Below, in pieces: positions 33,939 through 42,993 of a stretch of DNA of 64,000 bases (positions are counted from its first letter, which is position 1; the number at the start of each line of letters is the position of its first letter). The stretch comes from Streptomyces xanthii (lineage in GTDB: Bacteria > Actinomycetota > Actinomycetes > Streptomycetales > Streptomycetaceae), in assembly GCF_014621695.1 (NCBI RefSeq), contig NZ_CP061281.1:6386001-6450000 (forward strand), in the 5' to 3' direction. The notes beneath the pieces were generated by a model. The model did not search any database, was not told the origin of the DNA, and saw only the letters and a program-made list of their open reading frames with translations. The position numbers were made by a program, and so were the translations under genes.

Positions 33939-36746
33939 ATGACAGAGGACCTCTCACCGGCCGAGCGGTACGCGGCTTCCCGTAAGCGGGCCGCCGAGCA
34001 GGCCACCGCGCTCGCGTCCTTCCGCGAGATGTACGACTTCGGTCTCGACCCCTTCCAGATCGAGGCCTGCCAGGCGCTGGAGGCGGGCAAGGGCGTCCTG
34101 GTGGCGGCGCCCACCGGCTCCGGCAAGACGATCGTCGGCGAGTTCGCCGTGCACCTCGCCCTTCTCCAGGGCAAGAAATGCTTCTACACGACGCCGATCA
34201 AGGCGCTGTCGAACCAGAAGTACCAGGACCTCGCCAAGCGCTACGGCTCCGACAAGGTCGGCCTGCTGACCGGCGACAACAGTGTGAACAGCGACGCGCC
34301 GATCGTCGTCATGACCACCGAGGTCCTGCGGAACATGCTGTACGCGGGCTCCCGCTCGCTGATCAACCTCGGCTACGTGGTCATGGACGAGGTGCACTAC
34401 CTCTCCGACCGCTTCCGCGGCGCCGTCTGGGAAGAGGTGATCATCCACCTCCAGGAGTCGGTGACCCTGGTCTCCCTCTCGGCGACGGTGTCGAACGCGG
34501 AGGAGTTCGGCGACTGGCTGGACACCGTGCGTGGCGACACCGAGGTGATCGTCTCCGAGCACCGGCCCGTCCCGCTGTTCCAGCACGTGCTCGCCGGGCG
34601 CCGCATGTACGACCTCTTCGAGGAGGGCGAGGGCCACAAGAAGGCGGTCAACCCGGACCTGACGCGGATGGCCCGCATGGAGGCGAGCCGGCCGTCCTAC
34701 CAGGACCGCAGGCGCGGGCGCGCCATGCGCGAGGCGGACCGTGAGCGCGAGCGCCGCCAGCGCTCCAGGATCTGGACGCCGGGCCGCCCCGAGGTGATCG
34801 ACCGGCTCGACGCCGAGGGACTGCTGCCCGCCATCACGTTCATCTTCAGCCGCGCCGCCTGCGAGGCGGCCGTCCAGCAGTGCCTGTACGCGGGCCTGAG
34901 GCTGAACGACGAGGAGGCCCGGGCCAAGGTCCGGCAGATCGTCGAGGAGCGCACGGCGTCCATCCCCGACGAGGACCTGCACGTCCTCGGCTACTACGAG
35001 TGGCTGGAGGGCCTCGAGCGCGGCATCGCCGCCCACCACGCGGGCATGCTGCCGACCTTCAAGGAGGTCGTGGAGGAGCTCTTCGTCAAGGGCCTGGTCA
35101 AGGCGGTCTTCGCGACCGAGACGCTGGCGCTGGGCATCAACATGCCGGCCCGCTCCGTCGTCCTGGAGAAGCTCGTCAAGTGGAACGGGGAGCAGCACGC
35201 CGACATCACCCCGGGCGAGTACACGCAGCTGACCGGCCGCGCCGGGCGCCGCGGCATCGATGTCGAGGGCCACGCCGTCGTGCTGTGGCAGCGCGGCTTC
35301 AGCCCCGAGCATCTGGCCGGACTCGCCGGCACGCGCACGTACCCGCTCCGCTCCAGCTTCAAGCCGTCGTACAACATGGCGGTGAACCTGGTGGAGCAGT
35401 TCGGGCGGCACCGCTCGCGCGAGCTGCTGGAGACCTCCTTCGCCCAGTTCCAGGCGGACAAGTCGGTCGTCGGCATCTCGCGTCAGGTGCAGAAGAACGA
35501 GGAGGGGCTCGAGGGCTACAAGGAGTCCATGACCTGCCACCTCGGGAACTTCGACGAGTACGCGCGTCTGCGCCGCGAGCTGAAGGACCGTGAGACGGAG
35601 CTGGCCAAGCAGGGCGCCGCCCAGCGCCGGGCCCAGGCCGCCGCCGCCCTGGAGAAGCTCAAGCCGGGCGACGTGATCCACGTGCCCACGGGCAAGTTCG
35701 CGGGCCTCGCGCTCGTCCTGGACCCCGGCCTGTCCGCGGGCCGGTCCAACGGGCACCGCGGCTTCGAGTCCCACGACGGCCCCCGCCCGCTGGTGCTCAC
35801 CGCCGAGCGGCAGGTCAAGCGGCTCGCGTCGATCGACTTCCCGGTGCCGGTCGAGGCGCTGGAGCGGATGCGCATCCCGAAGTCGTTCAACCCGCGCTCG
35901 CCGCAGTCCCGGCGCGACCTCGCGTCGGCGCTGCGCACCAAGGCCGGCCACATCGTGCCCGACCGGCACAGGAAGAGCCGCTCGGCCGCGGCGGACGACC
36001 GCGAGATCGCCCGGCTCCGCGCCGAGCTGCGCGCCCACCCGTGCCACGGCTGCGCCGAGCGCGAGGACCACGCGCGCTGGGCCGAGCGCTACCACCGGCT
36101 CAAGCGGGACACCGCACAGCTGGAGCGCCGCATCGAGGGCCGGACGAACACGATCGCCCGCACCTTCGACCGCATCGTCAAGCTGCTGACCGAGATGGAC
36201 TATCTGCGCGGCGACGAGGTCACCGAGCACGGCAAGCGGCTCGCCCGGCTCTACGGCGAGCTGGACCTGCTGGCGAGCGAGTGCCTGCGCGACGGCGTCT
36301 GGGAGGGCCTGGACCCGGCCGAACTGGCGGCGTGCGTCTCGGCGTTGGTGTTCGAGGCGCGGGTCGGCGACGACGCGCTCGCCCCGAAGCTGCCCTCGGG
36401 CCGGGCCAAGGCCGCGCTCGGCGAGATGGTCCGCATCTGGGGCCGGCTCGACGCGCTCGAGGAGGACTTCCGGATCAGCCAGACCGAGGGCGTCGGGCAG
36501 CGCGAGCCCGATCTCGGCTTCGCCTGGGCCGCGTACGAGTGGGCCTCCGGCAAGGGGCTCGACGAGGTGCTGCGCGAGGCGGAGATGCCCGCAGGCGACT
36601 TCGTGCGCTGGTGCAAGCAGGTCATCGACGTGCTCGGGCAGATCGCCGCGGCCGCCCCCAAGGAGGGCTCCACGGTCGCGAAGAACGCGCGCAAGGCTGT
36701 CGACGGACTGCTGCGCGGCGTCGTCGCGTACTCCTCCGTCGGCTAG
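33939..36746 (+). CDS. Ski2/Mtr4-like DEAD/DEAH RNA helicase
   Basis: A 935-residue superfamily 2 helicase of the HelY/Dob1 type. The motifs are APTGSGKTIVGEF (I), VVMDEVHYLSD (II, DEVH), SLSATVSNAEEF (III) and QLTGRAGRRGIDVEG (VI). The long C-terminal half (about residues 550-935) matches the ratchet/DSHCT region of Mtr4-like enzymes. The start at 33939 (MTEDLSPAERY) lies ten bases after TAGGCT; ATG 33906 is an alternative. Proposed role is RNA unwinding for processing or decay. A terminator follows. Confidence 0.92.
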   Translation: MTEDLSPAERYAASRKRAAEQATALASFREMYDFGLDPFQIEACQALEAGKGVLVAAPTGSGKTIVGEFAVHLALLQGKKCFYTTPIKALSNQKYQDLAKRYGSDKVGLLTGDNSVNSDAPIVVMTTEVLRNMLYAGSRSLINLGYVVMDEVHYLSDRFRGAVWEEVIIHLQESVTLVSLSATVSNAEEFGDWLDTVRGDTEVIVSEHRPVPLFQHVLAGRRMYDLFEEGEGHKKAVNPDLTRMARMEASRPSYQDRRRGRAMREADRERERRQRSRIWTPGRPEVIDRLDAEGLLPAITFIFSRAACEAAVQQCLYAGLRLNDEEARAKVRQIVEERTASIPDEDLHVLGYYEWLEGLERGIAAHHAGMLPTFKEVVEELFVKGLVKAVFATETLALGINMPARSVVLEKLVKWNGEQHADITPGEYTQLTGRAGRRGIDVEGHAVVLWQRGFSPEHLAGLAGTRTYPLRSSFKPSYNMAVNLVEQFGRHRSRELLETSFAQFQADKSVVGISRQVQKNEEGLEGYKESMTCHLGNFDEYARLRRELKDRETELAKQGAAQRRAQAAAALEKLKPGDVIHVPTGKFAGLALVLDPGLSAGRSNGHRGFESHDGPRPLVLTAERQVKRLASIDFPVPVEALERMRIPKSFNPRSPQSRRDLASALRTKAGHIVPDRHRKSRSAAADDREIARLRAELRAHPCHGCAEREDHARWAERYHRLKRDTAQLERRIEGRTNTIARTFDRIVKLLTEMDYLRGDEVTEHGKRLARLYGELDLLASECLRDGVWEGLDPAELAACVSALVFEARVGDDALAPKLPSGRAKAALGEMVRIWGRLDALEEDFRISQTEGVGQREPDLGFAWAAYEWASGKGLDEVLREAEMPAGDFVRWCKQVIDVLGQIAAAAPKEGSTVAKNARKAVDGLLRGVVAYSSVG

Positions 36747-36761
36747 CCGACGCTCCGTCAG

Positions 36762-36791
36762 AAGGGCGCCGTCCGCAGGGACGGCGCCCTT
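36762..36791 (+). terminator. Terminator after the helicase gene
   Basis: AAGGGCGCCGTCC pairs perfectly with GGACGGCGCCCTT around a GCAG loop, ending in TTT. It is 15 bases after the stop codon. Confidence 0.85.
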
Positions 36792-37101
36792 TCGCGTGTC
36801 CGGCGGACGGCCGCCGGAGGGGTCCGGATTCGCGTACCCGGACGTGATCACTCCATGCGTTCGAATCTGAGCGGAGCGTGCAAATGGGAGCGAGTGTATG
36901 CCCGGCAGGGGGGTTCGTGCAGGGCCTTGCTGAATATGACTCGGCGATGATCCGGTCGGACTAAGCTCGCCCGCAGCGCACCGAGTTGAGATGGATTCGG
37001 GCGCTTGTTCCCCTATGCGTGGATGGTTCGCGTCGAGCCCCGGTACGAAGTGCGACGGACCACCGCGAATTCCCCGACCCGATTGTTTTTAGAGGGCATA
37101 C
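36792..37101 (+). other. Intergenic leader region of the conservon
   Basis: About 310 bases between the helicase terminator and rarA. It is less GC-rich than its surroundings, with AT-rich islands near 36925-36945 and 37080-37095, as expected of a promoter region for a developmental operon. TAAGCT near 36962 is a possible -10. No reading frame or clear operator was found. Confidence 0.4.
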
Positions 37102-38706
37102 ATGGTGAGTGTTCAATCGCCTCCCGGTGGCCGAGAAGTCCCCTACACACGCGTGCTGTTGCTGCCCGCCATGGTCATGGCGGCCGCCACCGGAGCAGCC
37201 GTCGCCGTGGTCACGCAGCCCGCCCGTCTCGCGGTCGCCCTGTGCGGCGCCCTCGGCACGCTCCTCGTCGTCGCCGTGGCCGCCGAGGCCGTCCGCCGCG
37301 GCCGCATCCTCAAGGGCCTGCGCGCCCAGTACGCCCAGCACGTCGCCGAGCTGGAAGCCCGGGTCGACGGCCACGAGCAGCTCACGATGCGCGTCGCCAA
37401 GGAAGTCCTGCCGCACGCCCTCTACCGCATGCGCAAGGGCGCCAACCCGCGCGACGCGGTCCGCGACACCTGCGACTCCGAGGCGGCCTTCCGCGACGTC
37501 ACGCGCGGCGAGCGCGAACTGCTCTACCGCTGCCTGAAGGAGATCGACCGCGAGGCCGCCTTCCGCGACGGCGCGCAGCGCTCCTTCGTCTCCGTCGCCC
37601 GCCGCGTCCAGGCCATCGTGCACAAGCAGTCCCAGGAACTGCGCGAGATGGAAGAGGACCACGGCCGCAACCCCGAGGTCTTCGACGACCTCCTGCGCAT
37701 CGACCACGGCACCGCCCTGATCGGCCGCCTCGCCGACTCCGTCACCGTCCTCGGCGGCGCCCGGCCCGGCCGCCAGTGGCCCAAGCCCGTCAAGCTCTAC
37801 AGCGTGCTGCGCGGCGCCATGTCGCGCATCCTCGAGTACCCGCGCATCGACCTGCACGCCATCTGCGACGTCGCCATCAAGGGCATCCACGTCGAACCCC
37901 TCATCCACGCCTGCGCCGAACTCCTCGACAACGCGACGCGCTACTCGCCGCCGCAGACCCGCGTGCACGTCACCGCCGTCGAGGTGCAGACCGGCATCGC
38001 CATCGAGATCGAGGACGGCGGCGTCAGCCTCGGCGAGGAGCAGCGCGCCCGCGTCGAGCGGATGCTGGAGCGCGCCCAGGCCGGCTACGACCTGAACGAC
38101 CTGGGCGAGAGCCCCCGCCTCGGCCTCGCCATCGTCGGCCGGCTCTGCGCCATGTACGACATGAAGATCTCGCTGCGCCAGTCCGCGTACGGCGGCGTGC
38201 GCGCCGTACTGATCGTGCCCCGCGAGATGATGAGCTCCGGACCCGCGCCCGGCCGCGCCCACGGCATCGGCGCCAGCGCCGTGCCCCGCGTCGACCACAA
38301 CGGCGTACCGGTCAAGGAAGAGCCGCGGCTGAAGAAGACGCGTCGCCCCACCACAGGACCGCGCCCCTCCGCCCCGCTCGTCGCGATGGAGGACGACGTC
38401 CCCGTGGTCACCGAATGGCGGGCCAACGGGCTCCCGCAGCGCCGGCGCAAGGTCGACACCAAGGTCATCGACAACCAGATCATCGTCACCCCGCGCCACC
38501 CCGATCTGTCCATGCCCGCCCCCGCGGCGGCCGCCCCGCTGCCCCCGGCCCAGCCGGAGCACGAGCGGCCCGCGCAGCCCGAACCGGGCCTGTGGGTCGA
38601 GGCGTTCATGAACGGGCTCAAGCCCGACGGCCCGGACGGGGCCGGAGCGGACAAGCCGCACGACGACGCGTACAACCAGCAGGCCGAAGAGGGAGACCAC
38701 CAGTGA
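37102..38706 (+). CDS. rarA: Conservon sensor-like protein RarA/CvnA
   Basis: A 534-residue membrane-bound histidine-kinase-like protein that opens a cvn conservon. Two transmembrane segments lie near residues 15-60. A helical linker then leads to the H region (LLRIDHGTALIGRLADSV) and an HATPase_c domain with N-box HACAELLDNATRYSPP and GLAIVGRLCAMYD. The Pro-rich C-terminal tail is about 120 residues. In S. coelicolor the rarA-E (cvn9) products form a G-protein-coupled-receptor-like complex at the membrane that affects aerial mycelium formation. AGAGGG precedes ATG 37102. The rarB start overlaps its stop (GTGA). Confidence 0.88.
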   Translation: MVSVQSPPGGREVPYTRVLLLPAMVMAAATGAAVAVVTQPARLAVALCGALGTLLVVAVAAEAVRRGRILKGLRAQYAQHVAELEARVDGHEQLTMRVAKEVLPHALYRMRKGANPRDAVRDTCDSEAAFRDVTRGERELLYRCLKEIDREAAFRDGAQRSFVSVARRVQAIVHKQSQELREMEEDHGRNPEVFDDLLRIDHGTALIGRLADSVTVLGGARPGRQWPKPVKLYSVLRGAMSRILEYPRIDLHAICDVAIKGIHVEPLIHACAELLDNATRYSPPQTRVHVTAVEVQTGIAIEIEDGGVSLGEEQRARVERMLERAQAGYDLNDLGESPRLGLAIVGRLCAMYDMKISLRQSAYGGVRAVLIVPREMMSSGPAPGRAHGIGASAVPRVDHNGVPVKEEPRLKKTRRPTTGPRPSAPLVAMEDDVPVVTEWRANGLPQRRRKVDTKVIDNQIIVTPRHPDLSMPAPAAAAPLPPAQPEHERPAQPEPGLWVEAFMNGLKPDGPDGAGADKPHDDAYNQQAEEGDHQ

Positions 38707-39110
38707 TCCAGCAAAGGGCCAACTTCGACTGGATGCTCAAGGAGCTCGCCGAGAGCGTCTCCAACGTGCGCCAGGTAGTGGTGCTCTCCGCGGACGGCCT
38801 GCGCATCGCCCGGTACGGCGGAGACCCCGACGCGGCCGACCGGATCGCCGCCGCCTGCGCGGGACTCCAGTCGCTCGCCTCCGCCGTCGCCACGGAGATC
38901 CCCGACAGCAGCGGCAAGATGAACATGGTCATCATCGAGGTCGACGGCGGCTTCTTCTATCTGATGGCGGCCGGCAAGGGCGCCTATCTCGCCGTCCTCG
39001 CCGACCAGTTCGTCGACGCCGGAATGATCAGCCACCAGATGCGCGACCTCGTCATCCGGATCGGCGCCCACCTGACCAGCCCGCCCCGACGCAACGGCCA
39101 GACTGTATGA
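38703..39110 (+). CDS. rarB: Roadblock/LC7 protein RarB/CvnB
   Basis: A 135-residue Roadblock/LC7 (MglB-like) protein, the second conservon member. It begins FDWMLKELAESVSNVRQVVV and contains SADGLRIARYGG and MNMVIIEVDGGFFYLMAAGK, typical of the family, which acts as partner or GAP for the small GTPase encoded downstream (rarD). The GTG start overlaps the rarA stop in GTGA, and its own stop overlaps the rarC ATG, so the genes are translationally coupled. Confidence 0.93.
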   Translation: MIQQRANFDWMLKELAESVSNVRQVVVLSADGLRIARYGGDPDAADRIAAACAGLQSLASAVATEIPDSSGKMNMVIIEVDGGFFYLMAAGKGAYLAVLADQFVDAGMISHQMRDLVIRIGAHLTSPPRRNGQTV

Positions 39111-39514
39111 CTCTCCGCCCCCCCGACCCCCCCTTCCGGGAAGAGCCGCCCCAGCGCGAGCGCCGCCCCGGCTCGGACGCGAAAGAGCGCGATCCGGAGC
39201 GGCTGTACGTGATCACCGGCGGCACCGACGGCACGGAGCGGGCGCCCCTCGATCTGGTCACCCTGATCGTGGCGCGCGCCGAACCGCCCCCGACGGCCCC
39301 GCCCGAACAGGCCGCCGTCTTACGGATGTGCCGCAATCCCCTCTCCACGGCCGAGATCTCGGCCTACCTCAACCTGCCGTTCAGCGTGGTCACCGTGCTG
39401 CTCGGCGAACTCCTCGCGGCCGAACTGGTCCAGGCGCGCGCGCCCGTCATCCGGGGCGCCGTGGCCGACCGTTCCCTCCTCGAAGCGGTGATGCATGGAC
39501 TACAGAAGCTCTGA
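39107..39514 (+). CDS. rarC: DUF742 protein RarC/CvnC
   Basis: A 135-residue DUF742 protein, the third conservon member. The N-terminal 25 residues are Pro/Arg-rich. The core contains RLYVITGG, PLDLVTLI and a winged-helix-like region LRMCRNPLSTAEISAYLNLP, in which a helix-turn-helix can be seen, though DNA binding is not established. The ATG overlaps the rarB stop (ATGA), and the rarD start lies inside its last 20 bases. Confidence 0.92.
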   Translation: MTLRPPDPPFREEPPQRERRPGSDAKERDPERLYVITGGTDGTERAPLDLVTLIVARAEPPPTAPPEQAAVLRMCRNPLSTAEISAYLNLPFSVVTVLLGELLAAELVQARAPVIRGAVADRSLLEAVMHGLQKL

Positions 39515-40145
39515 CAGCACGGCCGGGACGGAGACCGCCGTCGGGAGCCTGCACATCCCCGGTCCGCGGGCCGAGGACCGGATGCCCGACACGGTCACCT
39601 CGGCCGTCAAGATCGTGATCGTCGGCGGCTTCGGCGTCGGCAAGACCACCATGGTGGGCTCCGTCAGCGAGATCCGGCCGCTCACCACCGAAGAGACCAT
39701 GACGCAGGCCGGCATCGGCGTCGACGACAACTACGGCTCGGAGACCAAGACCGCCACCACCGTGGCCATGGACTTCGGCCGCATCAGCATCACCGACGAG
39801 CTGGTCCTGTACCTCTTCGGGACCCCGGGCCAGGAACGCTTCTGGTTCCTGTGGAACGGCCTGTTCGAGGGCGCCCTCGGCGCCGTCGTGCTCATCGACA
39901 CCCGCCGTCTCGAGGTCAGCTTCGACGTGATCGGGCGCCTGGAGGAGCGCGGCGTGCCGTTCGTCATCGCCAACAACGCCTTCCCGGACGGCCCGCGCTA
40001 CCCCACGGAGGAACTGCGCAACGCGCTCGACCTCGACCCGGACGTCCCGATCATCGAGTGCGACGCGCGCCGCCGGGCCTCCAGCCGCGACGTCCTGATG
40101 ACGCTGATGCGCTATCTGCACGAGATGGCGCTGGCCCGCGCCTGA
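39495..40145 (+). CDS. rarD: Small GTPase RarD/CvnD
   Basis: A 216-residue GTPase of the conservon (Cvn/MglA-like) type. The P-loop is VGGFGVGKTTMVGS, switch II is LFGTPGQERFWFLW, and the base-recognition position reads VIANNAFPDG in place of canonical NKxD, as usual in the family. It cycles on the membrane complex with RarA and RarB. The start overlaps rarC by 20 bases. The P450 gene follows after 61 bases. Confidence 0.93.
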   Translation: MDYRSSDSTAGTETAVGSLHIPGPRAEDRMPDTVTSAVKIVIVGGFGVGKTTMVGSVSEIRPLTTEETMTQAGIGVDDNYGSETKTATTVAMDFGRISITDELVLYLFGTPGQERFWFLWNGLFEGALGAVVLIDTRRLEVSFDVIGRLEERGVPFVIANNAFPDGPRYPTEELRNALDLDPDVPIIECDARRRASSRDVLMTLMRYLHEMALARA

Positions 40146-40206
40146 GCCCCGCGACACCCCGCCCGTCCCGACTCACCCAGCTGACCACACCACCGGAGCG
40201 ATCACC

Positions 40207-41730
40207 GTGACGCCTCCCTCCCAGCCCTCCCAGCCGCACGCGTACGACGCCCTGGGAGACCCCTCGCTCGCGCCGCCGCCCGGCTGCCCCGCGCACGCGC
40301 TCGGCCCGGACGGACTGCGCAGGCTGTACGGCCCCGAGGCCGACGAGGACCTCGCGGGCGTGTACGAGAAACTCCGCGCCGAGCACGGTCCCGTCGCGCC
40401 CGTGCTCATCCACGACGACGTCCGCATGTGGGCGGTCCTCGGCCACGGCGAGAACCTGCACATGGTCCGCAGCACGTCCCAGTACAACCGCGACGCGCGG
40501 GGCTGGACCGCCCTGAAGAACGGCACGGTCAAACCGACCCACCCGCTCGCGCCCGTCTTCAGCTGGCAGCCCATCTGCTCGATGGCCGAAGGCGCGGAGC
40601 ACCTGCGGCTGCGCGGCGCGGTCAGCGCGGCCATCGCCACGATCGAGGCCCGCAGCCTGCGCCGCACCATCAACAAGTCGACCCAGATCATCATCAACCG
40701 CTTCTCCGAGCGCGGCACCTGCGAGGTCGTCAGCGAGTTCGCCGAGCATCTGCCGATGATGGTGATGCTCGACCTGCTCGGCGCGCCCGAGGCGTACAGC
40801 GAGCGCTTCGTGCAGGCGGCCCGCGACATGATCAAGGGCACCGAGACGGCCATCGCGAGCAACGAGTTCATCATGGGCCACCTCATGGAACTCGCGGTGC
40901 GCCGCCGGGCCGACCCCATCGAGGACGACTTCACCAGCACCCTGATCACGGACCCGGCCGGGCTCACCGACGACGAGGTCGGCCAGCACCTGCGGCTCGT
41001 GCTCATCGCCGCGTACGAGGCCACGGCCAACCTCATCGCCAACGTGCTGCGCGTCGTGCTCACCGACCCGCGCTTCCGGGCCCAGCTCAACGGCGGGCAG
41101 ATGACCGTGCCGGAGGCGGTCGAGCAGTCCCTGTGGGACGAGCCGCCGTTCAGCGCGATGGTCGGGTACTTCGCCAAGGTCGACACCGAGCTCGGCGGGC
41201 AGCACATCCGGGCCGGCGACGGTCTGATCATGGGCATCCAGCCGGGGAACGCCGACCCGGTCGTGCGGCCCGAACCCGGCGCCCACATGATGGGCAACCG
41301 CTCGCACCTCGCGTTCGGCGGCGGCCCGCACGAGTGCCCCGGTCAGGACATCGGGCGCGCCATCGCCGACATCGGCGTCGACGCGTTCCTGATGCGGCTG
41401 CCGGATGCCGAACTGGCCGTGCCCGAGTCGGAGTTGAGGTGGCGGTCGACGATCCTGTCGCAGCACCTCGTGGCCCTGCCGGTGGAGTTCACGCCGCGGG
41501 GGCAGCAGGACGTCGTGTCGGTGCCGAGCATGTCGTCGCCGCAGCGCACGGACTGGCAGGTGTCCTCGCCGGGGCACGCCGGCGGGCCGGGGCAGCCGGA
41601 CGCCATGGTGCCGCCGCAGCCGGGTCCCGCTCCGGCCGCCGCACCGGCGCCGGCCGGGGTGCAGGCTCCGGCCCCGGGGGAGCGGCTCGGGGCCTGGCAG
41701 CGGTTCCTGCGGTGGTGGCGCGGCTACTGA
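40207..41730 (+). CDS. rarE: Conservon cytochrome P450 RarE, ExxR motif absent
   Basis: A 507-residue P450 ending the conservon. The haem-binding loop is HLAFGGGPHECPGQD with Cys377. The K-helix, which should carry ExxR, instead reads AVEQSLWDEPP (residues 305-315), so the Arg is replaced by Trp. The EQSLW form is that reported for the CYP157 family, where Cys is the only invariant residue. The I-helix is also altered (AAYEATAN instead of AGxxTT). A 100-residue Pro/Ala-rich tail ends in an aromatic, basic, amphipathic segment (GAWQRFLRWWRGY) that may bind membrane. Catalytic activity is uncertain; a structural or sensory role in the conservon is possible. Confidence 0.92.
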   Translation: MTPPSQPSQPHAYDALGDPSLAPPPGCPAHALGPDGLRRLYGPEADEDLAGVYEKLRAEHGPVAPVLIHDDVRMWAVLGHGENLHMVRSTSQYNRDARGWTALKNGTVKPTHPLAPVFSWQPICSMAEGAEHLRLRGAVSAAIATIEARSLRRTINKSTQIIINRFSERGTCEVVSEFAEHLPMMVMLDLLGAPEAYSERFVQAARDMIKGTETAIASNEFIMGHLMELAVRRRADPIEDDFTSTLITDPAGLTDDEVGQHLRLVLIAAYEATANLIANVLRVVLTDPRFRAQLNGGQMTVPEAVEQSLWDEPPFSAMVGYFAKVDTELGGQHIRAGDGLIMGIQPGNADPVVRPEPGAHMMGNRSHLAFGGGPHECPGQDIGRAIADIGVDAFLMRLPDAELAVPESELRWRSTILSQHLVALPVEFTPRGQQDVVSVPSMSSPQRTDWQVSSPGHAGGPGQPDAMVPPQPGPAPAAAPAPAGVQAPAPGERLGAWQRFLRWWRGY

Positions 41731-42704
41731 TCCGTGCCGGGGGCGGCCGGGCCTGCGCCGCCCGCCCAGTCCTCGTACGACGTCCAGGCCGCGAGTTCCC
41801 GCCCGCTCGTGAAGCGGAGCTCGCGGCCGGACACGGGGTCCCTGAACTCCAGGGTGCGGGCGAGGAGTTGGAGGGGGCGGCGGAAGTCGTCCGGGGCGGT
41901 GAGGGGGGCGATCTCCGGGTAGATCGGGTCGCCGAGGATCGGCAGCCCGAGGCGGTTCATGTGGACACGGAGCTGGTGGGTGCGGCCCGTGTGCGGGGTG
42001 AGGCGGTAGCGGCCGAGGGGGCCGCGCGCCTCGACGAGCCGGATGTCGCTCTCCGCGTTGGGCTCGCCGCCGGGGATCTCCTGCGCGGCGAGCACCCCGC
42101 GCTCCTTCTCGATCCGGCTCCGCACGGTGACGGGGAGCTCGACGGCCGGGTCGTACGGGGCGATCGCCTCGTACTCCTTGCGGACCAGGCGGTCGCGGAA
42201 CAGGGTCTGGTAGCGGCCGCGGTCCTCGGGGCGGACGACGAACAGGACAAGGCCGGCCGTCAGGCGGTCCAGCCGGTGCGCCGGGCCCAGCCCGGGGAGG
42301 CCCAGGTCGCGGCGCAGCCTCGCCAGCGCGGTCTCCCTGATGTGGCTGCCGCGGGGGGTGGTCGCCAGGAAGTGGGGCTTGTCGGCGATGACCAGGTGGT
42401 CGTCGCGGTGCACGATCTCGATCGGGAACGGGACGGGGGGCTCCGCCGGGAGGTCGCGGTGGAACCAGACGTGCCCTCCGGGGGTGTAGGGGGTCTCGGG
42501 TCCGATGGGGGTGCCGTCCGCCGTGACGATCCGGCCCGCCTCGATCATCGCGTCGATCGTCTCCGCGTGGGCGGAGAGCCGCTCGGTCAGGTGGTCCCGC
42601 ACGGTGCGCCAGTCGCCCTCGGCCGGCATCTTCACGTGGACGGGGTCGATCCCGTCGCGCTGGGGGAGGGGCGGGGCGGGGGTGCGGGGTCTGCGGCGGG
42701 TCAC
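41724..42704 (-). CDS. RluA-family pseudouridine synthase
   Basis: A 326-residue pseudouridine synthase. The catalytic Asp is in AHRLDRLTAGLVLF, with downstream blocks RLTPHTGRTHQLRVHM and LPILGDPIYPE. The first 90 residues may form a degenerate S4-like domain. It isomerises uridine in rRNA or tRNA; the target cannot be assigned. The GTG at 42704 has no clear SD; TACCGT lies seven bases before it, so the mRNA may be leaderless. The last seven bases overlap the rarE end on the other strand. Confidence 0.88.
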   Translation of the reverse strand: MTRRRPRTPAPPLPQRDGIDPVHVKMPAEGDWRTVRDHLTERLSAHAETIDAMIEAGRIVTADGTPIGPETPYTPGGHVWFHRDLPAEPPVPFPIEIVHRDDHLVIADKPHFLATTPRGSHIRETALARLRRDLGLPGLGPAHRLDRLTAGLVLFVVRPEDRGRYQTLFRDRLVRKEYEAIAPYDPAVELPVTVRSRIEKERGVLAAQEIPGGEPNAESDIRLVEARGPLGRYRLTPHTGRTHQLRVHMNRLGLPILGDPIYPEIAPLTAPDDFRRPLQLLARTLEFRDPVSGRELRFTSGRELAAWTSYEDWAGGAGPAAPGTDQ

Positions 42705-42752
42705 CGGGGTAACGGTACGGCTTGGCGCCGCGGGGGTGGATCTTGCGTCGCG

Positions 42753-42993
42753 GGGTGCGGGTTTCGGTGTGGCTGGTCGCGCGCCGCGGCGGAGTCGCTG
42801 ATCGGGTACGGTTCCGCGCCGTTGCCGGTTGGTGGTCCGTCGCCGGGTGCGGGTTCGTTGTGGCTGGTCGCGCAGTTCCCCGCGCCCCTGAACGCACGCT
42901 CCGCGTGCCCCAGGGGTGTCGTGGTTGCGCCCCGCGGTGGAGTCGCTGATCGGGTACAGCCCCGCGCCCCTGAAAGCCCCAGGGGGCTGCTGG
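42753..42993. repeat. Composite intergenic repeat region
   Basis: Two repeat types alternate. A (GGGTGCGGGTT, then GTGGCTGGTCGCGC) occurs at 42753-42782 and 42845-42873. B (GGAGTCGCTGATCGGGTAC, then CCGCGCC) occurs at 42785-42820 and 42934-42969. Between A2 and B2 is the motif AGTTCCCCGCGCCCCTGAA, a sequence common in Streptomyces intergenic repeats. This fills the gap between the RluA-type and siderophore-interacting protein genes. No credible gene is inside. Confidence 0.7.

Noticed and set aside
33954..36851. Minus-strand frame of about 960 codons opposite the helicase
   Set aside because: Antisense shadow; the helicase frame has all superfamily 2 motifs.
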